Shown: positions 53,692 to 63,316, counted from the stretch's first letter. The stretch: DNA of 64,000 nt from DATLZB01 sp035574175 (GCA_035574175.1 DATLZB010000015.1:12473-76472), one strand, 5' to 3'. Numbers and translations: made by a program. Notes: a model not told the origin generated them from the letters alone.

Positions 53692-55056
53692 ATGTCCGGT
53701 GCTCCCGTCATCGCCATCGTCGGCCGGCCCAACGTCGGCAAGTCGACGCTGTTCAATCGCCTGACCGGCAAGCGGCAGGCGCTGGTGGCGCCCATGCCGG
53801 GGCTCACGCGCGACCGGCGCGAAGGCGAGGCCACAATCGCCGGACAGCGCGTCGCCGTCATCGACACAGCGGGGCTTGAAGAGGGCGGCAAGGGCTCGCT
53901 CGCCCAGCGCATGCGCAAGCAGACGGAGGCGGCAATCGCCAAGGCCGACCTTGTGCTGTTCGTGATCGACGCGCGTGAGGGCGTGGTGCCGGCCGATCAG
54001 ACCTTCGCGCGGGCAGTGCTCGCCTCGGGCAAGCCCGCCATCCTGGTCGCCAACAAGTGCGAGGGCCGACGCGGCACCGACGGCCTTTATGAGGCCTTCG
54101 CACTGGGCCTTGGCGAGCCGGTCGCCATCTCTGCCGAGCACGGTGAGGGTATCGGCGATCTCGAGCAAGACATCGCCGCCGCGCTCGGACTCGGAACCGG
54201 ACCGCACAAGGCCAGGATCGTTCCGGGTGCCGACGCCAACGCCGCCCGGCCCATTCGCATCGCCATCGTCGGCCGACCCAACGTCGGCAAGTCGACGCTG
54301 CTCAATGCACTGGTCGGGGAGGAGCGCATGTTGACGGGACCCGAGCCGGGTCTCACGCGCGATGCGGTGGCGAGCGACCTCATGTTTCGGGGTAGGGCGC
54401 TGCGCCTCTACGATACGGCCGGACTCAGACGTAAGGCAAAGGTGAGGGAAGCGGCCGAGCGGCTCGGGGTGGGTGATACGCTGCGCGCCATCCGCTTCGC
54501 GGAGGTGGTCATCCTCGTGGTCGACGCAGAACGGGGCCTCGAACACCAGGACCTGTCAATCGGCGACCTCATCGCCACGGAAGGACGGGCCATGGTGATT
54601 GCGCTCAACAAATGGGACCTTGTCGCCGACAAGCAGGCGGCGCACAAACGGTTGCGGGCGGCAGCAGCGGCGGGCCTCGCGCAGGTGCCCGGCCTAGCGC
54701 TCATGCCGGTCTCCGCGCTTGCCGAACGGGGGCTCGATAAGCTCATCGACGCGGTGCTTGCCGCCTACGAGGCCTGGAACCGGCGCATCGCGACGCCGGA
54801 ACTCAACCGCTGGCTGCAGGAGGCGCTGGCAAGACACGCCCCGCCGGTGGTCAAGGGCCGCAGCATCCGCATCCGCTACATGACGCAGCCCTCGACGCGG
54901 CCGCCCACGTTTGTGGCATTTTGCCAGCGTGCGGAGGATTTGCCTCAGGCCTATGTTCGCTACCTCAGCAACAGCCTGCGGGAGGCTTTCGATTTGCCGG
55001 GCGTGCCGATCCGGTTCAAATTGAGGAAAGGCGAAAATCCGTATGCCGGCCGCTGA
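53692..55056 (+). CDS. der: Ribosome-assembly GTPase Der (EngA)
   Basis: Essential double-GTPase of 454 aa for 50S assembly. Two G domains in tandem: [13 protein letters not shown] near residue 9 and [13 protein letters not shown] near residue 193-206, with DTAGL G3 motifs and NKWD in the second domain; the first G4 reads NKCEG, as in many Der proteins. C-terminal KH-like domain with [13 protein letters not shown]. It sits between catabolic genes with which it has no known link, so the surrounding genes are likely separate transcripts. Confidence 0.95.
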   Translation: MSGAPVIAIVGRPNVGKSTLFNRLTGKRQALVAPMPGLTRDRREGEATIAGQRVAVIDTAGLEEGGKGSLAQRMRKQTEAAIAKADLVLFVIDAREGVVPADQTFARAVLASGKPAILVANKCEGRRGTDGLYEAFALGLGEPVAISAEHGEGIGDLEQDIAAALGLGTGPHKARIVPGADANAARPIRIAIVGRPNVGKSTLLNALVGEERMLTGPEPGLTRDAVASDLMFRGRALRLYDTAGLRRKAKVREAAERLGVGDTLRAIRFAEVVILVVDAERGLEHQDLSIGDLIATEGRAMVIALNKWDLVADKQAAHKRLRAAAAAGLAQVPGLALMPVSALAERGLDKLIDAVLAAYEAWNRRIATPELNRWLQEALARHAPPVVKGRSIRIRYMTQPSTRPPTFVAFCQRAEDLPQAYVRYLSNSLREAFDLPGVPIRFKLRKGENPYAGR

Positions 55057-55077
55057 GCCGGCGGGCATCGTTGGGGT

Positions 55078-55368
55078 ATGTCCATGCATGGGTACAAGGT
55101 GGCTGCTCCTTGCGGGGTGCGCCTCCTGGCATTTGCGTGCGCGGTGTGTCTTGCCGTTGCGCTGGCGGCAAGAGACAGTGAGGCGGCCTACAGCAAACGC
55201 GTGGAAGCGGCGTGCAAGGGCGACTACAAGCGGCTATGCCCGAACTACAAGGCCGGCAGCCTGCAACTGCGGGCCTGCATGGAGGCCAAGGCAGCGCAGA
55301 TCTCCTCCGGCTGCATCGACGCCCTGATCGACTCAGGCGAGGTCAACAGGCAGCGCGTCAAGCGTTAG
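55078..55368 (+). CDS. Small Cys-rich exported protein
   Basis: 96 aa with a signal peptide (LLAFACAVCLAVALAARDSEAA). The mature part has four Cys in the spacing ACKGDYKRLCPNYKAG ... LRACMEAKAAQISSGCIDAL, like the Cys-rich GLG1/FGFR-type repeat (PF00839) often seen in rhizobial secreted proteins; that family match is from memory. Two disulfides expected. It follows der after 21 bp. Role unknown. Confidence 0.7.
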   Translation: MSMHGYKVAAPCGVRLLAFACAVCLAVALAARDSEAAYSKRVEAACKGDYKRLCPNYKAGSLQLRACMEAKAAQISSGCIDALIDSGEVNRQRVKR

Positions 55369-55500
55369 GGCTGGCTTGCTTCAGCCAGAATTCACCACGG
55401 CTTGACCCGGAGGCGCGACGTGCGTCCGCTTGCGCTTGCCAGGCCGGGCGATCGGCTCCATGCTGGCCTGCGTGCGGATCGCTCTCGAAGGAGGACCTCG

Positions 55501-56118
55501 ATGCAGCGCCTGATCGTCGGCATGAGCGGCTCGACCGGAGCGATCTTCGGAATCCGGCTGCTCGAGGCGCTGCAACAATGCGCGGTCGAGACCCACCTCA
55601 TCATCACCAAGTGGGCGCAGCGCACGATCGAGCACGAGACCGCCTACTCGGTCGAGCAGGTGCGGGCGTTGGCCAGCATTGTGCACAGCCAGGGCGACAT
55701 GGGAGCGGTGATCTCGTCGGGCTCGTTCCGGACCGACGGCATGGTGGTGATTCCCTGCTCGGTGCGCACGCTGGCCGGCATCGCTAACGGCTACGGCGAC
55801 AGCCTGGTGCACCGGGCCGCCGATGTGGTGCTCAAGGAGCGGCGCCGGCTCGTGCTGGTGGTCCGCGAGACGCCGCTTTCGGAAATTCATCTCGAGAACA
55901 TGCTGAAGCTCGCCCGCATGGGCGTCACGCTGCTGCCGCCGATGCCGGCGTTCTACAACCGGCCGCAGACGGTCGAGGACGTCGTCGATCACATCGTGTT
56001 CCGCGTGCTCGATCAGTTCGGCATCGATGCACCCTTCGCGAGGCGCTGGGACGGGCAGATGCGCAGCGCCGCGAGCGTGGCTGCGATCGCGGGAAAGAAG
56101 GCGGAAGGCCAAGCCTGA
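55501..56118 (+). CDS. ubiX: UbiX-type flavin prenyltransferase
   Basis: 205-aa enzyme that prenylates FMN to make the cofactor of UbiD decarboxylases. Flavoprotein loop GMSGSTGAIFGIRLLEAL at 7-24, then SSGSFRTDGMVVIPCSVRTLAGIANGYGDSLVHRAAD and LVLVVRETPLSEIHLENM (quoted in short parts: PCSVRTLAGIA and RETPLSEIHL), the UbiX signatures. ATG at 55501 follows GAAGGAGGACC. UbiD lies 107 bp downstream, which supports joint function on an aromatic or acrylic acid. Confidence 0.92.
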   Translation: MQRLIVGMSGSTGAIFGIRLLEALQQCAVETHLIITKWAQRTIEHETAYSVEQVRALASIVHSQGDMGAVISSGSFRTDGMVVIPCSVRTLAGIANGYGDSLVHRAADVVLKERRRLVLVVRETPLSEIHLENMLKLARMGVTLLPPMPAFYNRPQTVEDVVDHIVFRVLDQFGIDAPFARRWDGQMRSAASVAAIAGKKAEGQA

Positions 56119-56225
56119 AGCGCATTGGCCGGACTTGGCGCGGAGCAAAGCGCGCCCTTGCCAAGCGCCGGCGAATTGCCCATCCATTCTTGCGCTCGTA
56201 ACCGGTACCAGGAGGCAGGGATAAA

Positions 56226-57818
56226 ATGCAGAAGGAGGCCCCCCGCAAGAAGGCGAAAACGTCGGCGCAGGCGCAGGAGCTTCCCGCCTTCGATCTGCGC
56301 TCCACGCTCGCCTGGCTCAAGGCCCAGGGCGACCTGATCGAAACCGACAAGCCGGTCAACCCCGACCTCGAGATAACCGGCCTGCAGAAGCACATGGACG
56401 GCGGCTGTCCGGTGCTCTTCAACAACGTCAAGGGCAAGCCAAACCACCGCGTCATCACCAACCTGTTCGGTGACATCAACGTCATCAACAGAATGTTCGG
56501 CTGGAAGAGCGACGCGGAGCGGGTGAAGAAGCTGGCCGCCGCCCTGCGCAAACCGTTGGCGCCGGTGGTCATCGATCAGAGCGAGGCGCCGTGCCAGGAG
56601 CACGTGATCGAGAAACCGGACGACGTCAACAGGTACATGGTGCCGATCCGGCACACGGTCTACGAGCCGGAGCTGACCGTCGGCTCCGGCATCCGCTGCG
56701 TCACCGGCCCCGAATTCGATGGCGGCTCCGACCTCGGCTACAACCGCATGAACTTCCGCTGGGGCAACGTCGGCACGTTCCAGATCTCGCCCGGCTCGCA
56801 CATGTGGCAGGTGGTCAACAAGTACTACAAGTCCGATCAGCCAGTGCCGATCACCATGTGCTTCGGCGTGCCGCCCGCCTGCACGCTGCTCGCCGGCGCC
56901 GGATTCGACTACGCCGTGCTGCCGATGGGCTGCGACGAAATCGGCATCGCCGGCGCAGTGCAGGGCGCGCCAATCCGGCTCGTCAAGGCGCGCACGGTCA
57001 ACGCTATGGCGCTCGCCGATTGCGAGATCGTGCTGGAGGGCTACGTCAACCCGCGCGACAGGCGGTTCGAGACGCGAGAGTCGGAGGAGGCGGGCGTGCA
57101 GGGCCGCTACCACTTCCACCCGGAGTGGGCCGGCTACATGGGCAAGGCGTACAAGGCGCCGACGTTCCATGTCACGGCGGTGACCATGCGCAAGCCCGAG
57201 ACGAAGCCGGTCGTCTACTGTCTCGGCGTGCACATGCTCGATGACCACAACATCGATACCTGCGTGCGCGAGGCGGCCATCTACGAGCTGTGTGAGCGAT
57301 TGCAGCCGGGCATCGTGCAGAACGTGGTCATCCCCTACTGCATGACCGACTGGGGCGGCTGCATCATCCAGGTCAAGAAGCGCCACCAGATCGACGAGGG
57401 CTGGCAGCGCAACTTCCTCGCCGCCGCATTGTCCTGCTCGCAGGGCATGCGGCTTGCCATCGCGGTTTCTGAGGATGTCGATCCTTACTCGATGGACGAC
57501 ATCATGTGGTGCCTGACCACGCGGGTGAACCCGCGAACGGACATCCTGAACCCCATTCCCGGCGGGCGCGGCCAGACCTTCATGCCGGCCGAGCGCATGA
57601 CGGCCGGCGATAAGCAGTGGACGGCCTCGAACACCCAGTTCGAGGGCGGCATGGGGATCGATGCCACCGTGCCGTTCGGCTACGAGAAGGATTTTATGCG
57701 GCCGGTCTATCCCGTCGACAAGGTGAAGCCTGAAGACTTCTTCACCAAGAAGGACATCGAGAACGCGAAGTCGCGCATGCAGGGCTGGGTCCACTCGCTG
57801 GCGCGTACGGGCCGCTGA
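56226..57818 (+). CDS. UbiD-family decarboxylase
   Basis: prFMN-dependent (de)carboxylase of 530 aa. Features are an N-terminal Lys/Ala-rich tail, then DLRSTLAWLKAQGDLIETDK, FRWGNVGTFQISPGSHMWQ, the catalytic-region CEIVLEGYVNPRDRRFETRE (Glu pair of the family) and FHVTAVTMRKPETKPVVY. The partner UbiX is next door. Known members act on phenolic, phthalic or other aromatic acids, or phenylphosphate-type compounds; reversal (carboxylation) is possible. Together with the extradiol enzymes upstream, removal of a ring carboxylate before cleavage is a reasonable inference. Confidence 0.88.
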   Translation: MQKEAPRKKAKTSAQAQELPAFDLRSTLAWLKAQGDLIETDKPVNPDLEITGLQKHMDGGCPVLFNNVKGKPNHRVITNLFGDINVINRMFGWKSDAERVKKLAAALRKPLAPVVIDQSEAPCQEHVIEKPDDVNRYMVPIRHTVYEPELTVGSGIRCVTGPEFDGGSDLGYNRMNFRWGNVGTFQISPGSHMWQVVNKYYKSDQPVPITMCFGVPPACTLLAGAGFDYAVLPMGCDEIGIAGAVQGAPIRLVKARTVNAMALADCEIVLEGYVNPRDRRFETRESEEAGVQGRYHFHPEWAGYMGKAYKAPTFHVTAVTMRKPETKPVVYCLGVHMLDDHNIDTCVREAAIYELCERLQPGIVQNVVIPYCMTDWGGCIIQVKKRHQIDEGWQRNFLAAALSCSQGMRLAIAVSEDVDPYSMDDIMWCLTTRVNPRTDILNPIPGGRGQTFMPAERMTAGDKQWTASNTQFEGGMGIDATVPFGYEKDFMRPVYPVDKVKPEDFFTKKDIENAKSRMQGWVHSLARTGR

Positions 57819-57863
57819 AGGCCGGCATTCAGCCGACCGGGTTCGAGTTCGGGAGGGCGTCGA

Positions 57864-59048
57864 ATGCCAGTCGTATCAAGGCGGGTGAGGGCGGCGGATG
57901 CTGCGTTCGCCGCCGTGAGGGACTTCTACTTCACCTCGCGTTACGCGGAGAGGCGATTGGCGCCAGGCGTGTGCGATTTCACCTTCGGCAACCCGCACGA
58001 AATGCCGCTCCAAGGCATGGTCAGCGCGTTGCGCGACAAGCTCACGCCGCGCGACAAGAACTGGTTCGCGTACAAGACGAGCGAAACCGAGGCGCAGGAA
58101 TTCCTCGCCGAGGCGGCCGGCAGGGAACTCGGAATGGCTTTCCAGCCGGCGGACTTCGCGCTGACGACCGGCGCCTTCGCCGCCATCATGGTCGCCTTCC
58201 GCCTGGTGCTCGATCCTGGGGATGAAGTTATTTTTTCAGAGCCGGCCTGGTTTTGCTACGGGCCGACGCTGCTCGGAGCCGATTGCGTGCCGGCCAGCGT
58301 TCCGCTCAAGCGGCCCAACTTCGATCTTGACTTGGCAACGATCGAGGCCCGCATCGGGCCACAGACCAGAATGGTGATCGTCAACACGCCGCACAACCCG
58401 ACAGGGCGCATCTACGATCGCGGCACGCTGCATGAACTTGCCGAGCTGCTCGATCGTGCCTCGCGGAGAATTGGCCGGCGCATTTTCCTGCTCGCGGACG
58501 AACCCTACCGACGGCTGCGCTTCGACGGACGGCCCTTCGTCAGCCCGGCCGCCCTTTATCCCTGGACGCTGATCTCCTACAGCTGGGGCAAGGTGCTGCT
58601 CGCGCCCGGGCAACGGCTCGGCTATCTCGCGCTTTCTCCACTCATGCCGAAGGAAGACCGCAAGGCCCTTCAAGAGACGCTGTTCTCGGCGCAGATGGCG
58701 CTCGGCTGGTGCTTTCCCAATGCGGTCATGCAGTACGCCATAGCCGACCTCGACAAGCTGTCCATCGATCAGGAGGCGCTGGCCCGGCGGCGTGACCGAC
58801 TGATGGAGGCACTCGCGCCCGCCGGATACGGCGTGCTCGAGCCGGAGGGAACCTTCTATCTTTGGAGTCGATGGCCGGAAGGCGACCCGCAGGCGTTCTG
58901 GAACAGGCTCGCGGACCGTGACGTGTTCGTCATGCCCGGGAGTCTCATGAATGCACCCGAATATTTCCGAATGTGCCTGACCGCCTCTGACCAGATGGTG
59001 GATAGGGCCCTGCCGGCATTGGCCGAGGCGGTCGATGCACGCCTATAG
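57864..59048 (+). CDS. PLP-dependent class I/II aminotransferase
   Basis: Aspartate-aminotransferase-fold enzyme of 394 aa. PLP Lys in ISYSWGKVLLAPGQRLGYLAL (SxxK pattern SWGK), Asn/Asp and Tyr contacts in VIVNTPHNPTGRIYD and LLADEPYRRLRFD, and Arg in EYFRMCLTASDQM for the substrate carboxylate. ATG follows GGGAGGG. It is 45 bp after ubiD, same strand. Substrate unknown; it may be an aromatic or branched amino-acid transaminase or one for an amino-aromatic. Confidence 0.88.
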   Translation: MPVVSRRVRAADAAFAAVRDFYFTSRYAERRLAPGVCDFTFGNPHEMPLQGMVSALRDKLTPRDKNWFAYKTSETEAQEFLAEAAGRELGMAFQPADFALTTGAFAAIMVAFRLVLDPGDEVIFSEPAWFCYGPTLLGADCVPASVPLKRPNFDLDLATIEARIGPQTRMVIVNTPHNPTGRIYDRGTLHELAELLDRASRRIGRRIFLLADEPYRRLRFDGRPFVSPAALYPWTLISYSWGKVLLAPGQRLGYLALSPLMPKEDRKALQETLFSAQMALGWCFPNAVMQYAIADLDKLSIDQEALARRRDRLMEALAPAGYGVLEPEGTFYLWSRWPEGDPQAFWNRLADRDVFVMPGSLMNAPEYFRMCLTASDQMVDRALPALAEAVDARL

Positions 59049-59135
59049 AACCACCAGATCCGCGCGCTCGTTGGGCCGGTGGCGCACGCCGGGTCGCGAC
59101 GCCCCCACGGGCGAGGTTGCGCAGTGCCTGCCAGA

Positions 59136-59879
59136 CTAGCGCTTGGCCATCGCCTTGCGCTTCCACAGTTCCCACGGGCGGTCGATCTGGGTGTTGTTGG
59201 CGGCTTCCGCCTTGCGCCCCTCCTCGGGATCGAGGAAGGTGATCGGCCCGCCGAGCATCTTCGCCTGCAACTGCAGGCGCGCGTTGACCTCAGTGAACAC
59301 CGCCCGGTAGACCGCGAGCTTGAGGTCGGGCGCCACCACCACGTTGCCATGCCCGCGCATCAACGCCATCGGCCGGTCGCCTAAAACCTTGGCGAGCGCC
59401 CGCCCGATCTTGCGGTCGCGGACGAGCATGTCGGTGAACGCTCCGGTTTCCTTGCGGATGTCGAAGTTGGGCACGCCGGGCCACAGGAACCCGCTCATGT
59501 GGAAGATCGGGCGGAAAGCGTGGCCGGTCACCCCAAACGGCACCACGGACGGCGAGTGACTGTGCACGATCGCGTTGACGTCTGCCCTCGCCTTGTAAAT
59601 CTCGCCATGCAGAAAGCGCTCGAGGAAGACGCGGCGCCCCTGTGGATCAACCGGATTGCTGTCGAGATCGAATTCCATGATGTCGGCGGCGGTGACGAGC
59701 TCGGGCGCCAGGTTGCGGGCCAGCAGGTAGCGCTTGGGGTCGGCCGGGTGGCGGATGGAAACGTGCCCGTAGGCATCGAGCACGCCCTGGTCGGCCAGGA
59801 TGCGATAGGCGACGGCAAGGTCTTCTAAAACAGCCGGGTCGACCGGCCCGGCCGACGTCGGCCGCGCTTCAGCGGTCAT
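59136..59879 (-). CDS. Class II aldolase/adducin family protein (second)
   Basis: Zn-dependent aldolase-fold protein of 247 aa, related to the one at 26183-26947 (both share LAPELV, YGHVSxRHP and the GHGxxxAxxx metal region). Metal His in HSHSPSVVPFG and in LMRGHGNVVVAPD. ATG at 59879 follows GGGAG; the frame is open to 59948. It is convergent with the aminotransferase and divergent from the cyclic-nucleotide gene. Substrate unknown. Confidence 0.83.
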   Translation of the reverse strand: MTAEARPTSAGPVDPAVLEDLAVAYRILADQGVLDAYGHVSIRHPADPKRYLLARNLAPELVTAADIMEFDLDSNPVDPQGRRVFLERFLHGEIYKARADVNAIVHSHSPSVVPFGVTGHAFRPIFHMSGFLWPGVPNFDIRKETGAFTDMLVRDRKIGRALAKVLGDRPMALMRGHGNVVVAPDLKLAVYRAVFTEVNARLQLQAKMLGGPITFLDPEEGRKAEAANNTQIDRPWELWKRKAMAKR

Positions 59880-60061
59880 GTTTTCCGCTCCCTGAACACG
59901 TTTTGGCAATGAGCATGCGCATGCTGCCGCAACAGTCAATTGCGGCACGAGAACCAGCCCGCACCGGCGCTAATCTTAACCCGCATGCCCACAGCGCCAT
60001 TGAACGCCCGCCAGCGTTGCGCAACAATTCGACTCAAGCCCTCAGCGGAAAGCCCCGTGTC

Positions 60062-61117
60062 ATGAAGATGGTTGCCAGCAAGCTCAAGGCCTCGCGCTTT
60101 TTCGCCCATCTTTCCGAGATGGCGCTTGCGGGCCTCCTCGAGGAGGCGGTCGACGCTCAAGGCGAGGCCGGCTCACCGGTGCATGCTCGCCCTGCCGATT
60201 TCGTCATCGTGCTCGAAGGCGGGCTCGAGATGAGGAGCCGTGACGGGCGCCTGCTCGCCACCATCAATGCCGACCAAGCCGCAGGCGAACCCGGCGTGCT
60301 CCATGCCATACCGCAGGGCGCGCGGCTGCAGCTCACGCGCCCTTCGCACGTCGTCATCATGGACGGCGAGCGCGTCGACGACGCCATGAGCCGGTCGCAC
60401 CAGCACGAAAGCGTCAAGACTCTGGACGACGGCATCGGCCGCCGCGTGGCCTCCCTCGTCCATGCCCAGCCGTTCGCGCAGATGACGCTCGATCACATCT
60501 GCCGCTGCGCCGAGGCCATGACGCGACGCGAGGCAGCGGCGGGAGAGGAAATCATTCGCTACGCCGACCGCGGCGACTATTTCTATGTCATCGAGAGCGG
60601 GGAGGCCGAGGTGTGGCGCCCCGATCCGCTGACGGGCCAGGTGTCCAAGGTGGCCACACTTGGACCGGGCGCCACCTTCGGCGAGGAGGCGCTGTTGCGC
60701 GGCGGCTTCCGCAACGCCACCGTCCGCATGACGAAACCGGGCAGCCTCCTGCGCCTAGCCGTCGGTGATTTCGAGCGGCTGCTCGCAAGCCACTTCGTGC
60801 ACGAGATCGACGCGGACGCCGCTCACGCCCTCATCGCGCGCAAGCAGGCCGAATTGCTCGACTGTCGCTACGAGGACGAACACGAGACCTGGCGCATACC
60901 AGGCTCGCGCCTGATGCCGCTCGACGTGATCCGGCGCGAGGCGAAACACCTCGACAAGAACCGACAGTACCTCGTCTACTGCACGTCCGGGCGCCGCAGC
61001 CGCGCTGCCTCCTTCCTGCTGCGTCAGCTCGGATTCAACGCCACCTCGGTGCGCGGCGGCATCGCCCACTGGCCCTACGAGTACGAGCGGATCGAGCCTC
61101 CCGCCAAAGGCATGTGA
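60062..61117 (+). CDS. Cyclic-nucleotide-binding / rhodanese fusion
   Basis: 351-aa protein: residues about 15-110 look like a degraded cyclic-nucleotide-binding domain, 125-245 a better one (GDYFYVIESGEAEVWRPD, GATFGEEALLRGGFRNATVRM with the phosphate-binding GEEALL loop), and 258-345 a rhodanese domain with active Cys307 in VYCTSGRRSR and RGGIAHWPYEYE. Cytosolic, no signal. ATG at 60062 has only a weak ribosome site; earlier in-frame starts back to 59903 exist. Such fusions are known in proteobacteria; the natural effector is not. The YkgJ-like gene follows after 24 bp. Confidence 0.85.
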   Translation: MKMVASKLKASRFFAHLSEMALAGLLEEAVDAQGEAGSPVHARPADFVIVLEGGLEMRSRDGRLLATINADQAAGEPGVLHAIPQGARLQLTRPSHVVIMDGERVDDAMSRSHQHESVKTLDDGIGRRVASLVHAQPFAQMTLDHICRCAEAMTRREAAAGEEIIRYADRGDYFYVIESGEAEVWRPDPLTGQVSKVATLGPGATFGEEALLRGGFRNATVRMTKPGSLLRLAVGDFERLLASHFVHEIDADAAHALIARKQAELLDCRYEDEHETWRIPGSRLMPLDVIRREAKHLDKNRQYLVYCTSGRRSRAASFLLRQLGFNATSVRGGIAHWPYEYERIEPPAKGM

Positions 61118-61141
61118 GGCTTCCGGTGGGGGGAGGGAGCC

Positions 61142-61957
61142 ATGGTCGCGGTTCCGCCTGGCAGCAAGGAGCGGCGCGAGCAGCGCCGCGCTCTAATCCA
61201 GGCCGGTCGTCGCGCCGTCAGTCAGGGGCTGCCCAATCCGGTTTCCCAGTCGGTACTGATCGGCGTCGGGCTCGTTTTGCGCGACAAGCTCACTGCCAGG
61301 ACTGACCCGCACGGCGCCTCAGCCGCCGCCGAGATCGCCACACGCCTCGCCGACAAGGCGATCGAGGCGGTCGTGGCACGAAACGAGATCGCCTGCCGCC
61401 GCGGCTGCGCCTTCTGCTGCCACTTCGCGGTTGCAGCCTCTCCCCCAGAGGTGTTCCGGCTGGCGCGGGCGCTGAGAGAGCGCGCTCGTGAAGGCTCCAC
61501 CGCTGTCACCACCGTCATCGAGCGGGCTCAAGCCACGCGCGACCTTGCGCTCGAGGAAATCACGCGGGCCTGCCTGCCGTGCGCGATGCTCGCGGGAAGC
61601 GAGTGCTCGGCCTACGAGGCGCGCCCCATCACGTGTAGACAGTTCCTGTCGCGCTCTGCAGAGGCGTGCGAACGCAACCTGCGCGGGGAGCCGATCGAGA
61701 TTCCGACACTGAAGGGTGCAATCAATGCCGGCGTGCTGTGCCGCAATCTGCTGCTCGCCGCCGCCCGCTCGGCCGGTCTCTCCGATGACTGCTACGAGCT
61801 GGCAGGTGCGCTTGCCATCGCGCTCGCTGATCCTGGCGCGGAACGGCGCTGGCTCTCCGGTGCGACAGTGTTCGAGGGCCTGCCGGCGGCAGCCCGCCCG
61901 CCGTCGGTCCAGGACATGCTCGACGGCTATGCCGCGTTGATCTCAGCCTGGGCCTGA
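61142..61957 (+). CDS. YkgJ-family Cys-cluster (metal-binding) protein
   Basis: 271-aa protein of the YkgJ/CxxxCxxC zinc- or iron-binding family. The cluster is ACRRGCAFCCHFAVAA near residue 85-95, and further Cys are in ACLPCAMLAGSECSAYEARPITCRQF (quoted in part) and ACERNL. Cytosolic. ATG follows GGGGGAGGGA, with 24 bp after the previous stop. Function of this family is not established; it may bind iron or Fe-S. Confidence 0.85.
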   Translation: MVAVPPGSKERREQRRALIQAGRRAVSQGLPNPVSQSVLIGVGLVLRDKLTARTDPHGASAAAEIATRLADKAIEAVVARNEIACRRGCAFCCHFAVAASPPEVFRLARALRERAREGSTAVTTVIERAQATRDLALEEITRACLPCAMLAGSECSAYEARPITCRQFLSRSAEACERNLRGEPIEIPTLKGAINAGVLCRNLLLAAARSAGLSDDCYELAGALAIALADPGAERRWLSGATVFEGLPAAARPPSVQDMLDGYAALISAWA

Positions 61958-62051
61958 CGTCGCCTCGTTGCCCGCGACAGCGAAGAGCCCTGGGGCTTGC
62001 GGCGCATCTGTTGAAGGGCGGCGCCGCACGCACCCTGGAAGGGGCGCAACC

Positions 62052-62522
62052 TCATTCGTGCGTGGCGATGGTCCCGTGCGGCGCGTCTTTCATTAGGTTC
62101 CGAAATTTATCGCCGTGGATGTGAACCAACGTGCGGTGGTCGCCGCCTTCGAGATAGATCTCAGGCTGCCGCTCGAGACTGTCGTCCACGATCGCATCGA
62201 GAGCATAGGCCGCCACGATGGGCGGCACCGCCCCGGTTTCGCAGTCGGGAAAGAGAGCGCCAATCTCTTCCTCGTCGGCAATGTCCACCGGACAGTCGAG
62301 CAGGCGCTCGACGGCGTCGAGCGCGACCCTGCGGGATGCCGGCACAACGGCCACGACGAAGCCCCCCTCCCGCCTCAGCACGACCGCTTTGGCGAGCGCG
62401 TCTTCCGGCACATGGCTCGCCATCGCCGTATGCCAAGCGCATTTCGTGCGCTTGTGCGTCATCAGCTCGTAGTCAATGTGGTTGTCGTCGAGATACTGCC
62501 GGAGCGTCAGCGCGATACCCAT
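62052..62522 (-). CDS. YbaK/ProX-type aminoacyl-tRNA deacylase
   Basis: 156-aa YbaK/EbsC-fold protein, like bacterial free-standing editing domains that hydrolyse mischarged tRNA. Segments MTHKRTKCAWHTAMASHVP, AKAVVLRREGGFVVAVVPASRRV with the conserved Lys (K45-like), and EEEIGALFPDCETGAVPPI (family G-x-x-P-P). ATG at 62522 follows GAGGAGGC. Specificity (Pro, Cys, Ser or other) cannot be assigned. Lies 95 bp downstream of moaB on the same strand. Confidence 0.85.
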   Translation of the reverse strand: MGIALTLRQYLDDNHIDYELMTHKRTKCAWHTAMASHVPEDALAKAVVLRREGGFVVAVVPASRRVALDAVERLLDCPVDIADEEEIGALFPDCETGAVPPIVAAYALDAIVDDSLERQPEIYLEGGDHRTLVHIHGDKFRNLMKDAPHGTIATHE

Positions 62523-62617
62523 GGCCTGCCTCCTCGCGGCAAACCGGCACACAAAGCCGACGCGGCCGGAGCCGCCAAGGCAGCATACGCCTTCAAGGCC
62601 CGGCGCGGCAAGCAAAC

Positions 62618-63154
62618 CTAAGAGCGATGCTCCTCGAGCCGCGGCATGATCTCGACGAAATTGCAGGGGCGACAGCGGTTGTCGAGCTGCCACTGCAGGA
62701 TGCCGTGCCAGGCATCCTTGCAGGCACCGGGAGAGCCGGGCAGACAGAAGATAAAGGTGCCCCGGGCCACGCCGCCGCAGGCGCGACTTTGGATGGCGGA
62801 CGTGCCGATCTTCTCGTAGGAGAGCATGTGGAACACCGTCGAAAAGCCCTCGATCTCCTTCTCGAACAGCGGTCTTAAGGCCTCCGGCGTGACGTCGCGG
62901 CCGGTGAACCCGGTACCGCCGGTGGTGATAACCACGTCGACAGCAGGATCGCCGATCCAAGTCTCGACCACGGCACGGATCTGGGATACGTCGTCCTTGA
63001 CTATGGTGCGGGCGGCGAGCGTGTGGCCGGCCGCGCCGATCAGCTCGGCAAGCGTGCGGCCGGAGACATCGCTTTCCAAGTTGCGCGAGTCGGAGACGGT
63101 CAGCACGGCGATGCGAACAGGAACGAACGGGCGCTTGTCGTCGAGGCGGGGCAT
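62618..63154 (-). CDS. moaB: Molybdenum cofactor biosynthesis protein MoaB
   Basis: 178-aa MoaB/Mog-type protein for adenylylation of molybdopterin. Signature segments are IAVLTVSDSRN, VVITTGGTGFTGRDVTPEAL, FSTVFHMLSYEKIGTSAIQSRACGGVARGT (quoted in part) and FCLPGSPGACKDAWHGIL. ATG at 63154 gives the normal MoaB length; the longer frame to 63418 has no homology. Upstream of the YbaK-type gene. Confidence 0.93.
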   Translation of the reverse strand: MPRLDDKRPFVPVRIAVLTVSDSRNLESDVSGRTLAELIGAAGHTLAARTIVKDDVSQIRAVVETWIGDPAVDVVITTGGTGFTGRDVTPEALRPLFEKEIEGFSTVFHMLSYEKIGTSAIQSRACGGVARGTFIFCLPGSPGACKDAWHGILQWQLDNRCRPCNFVEIMPRLEEHRS

Positions 63155-63316
63155 GGGTGCGCATGCTCGGTTGATGGGGCTGAGCGCAATCCTAGACCGT
63201 TTCCACGCCGGATCGAAGCACGTCCCGCGCCGGGAATCCCATGACAGAGGGCGGGGGCAGATGCCGCAGGGCGGCCAGCGGGAGCACAGTGGTAAGCCGC
63301 AGGAAGGGACGCGCGC

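Noticed and set aside
56013..57794. 593-aa minus-strand open frame
   Set aside because: Shadow of ubiD; no motif, no ribosome site of note.
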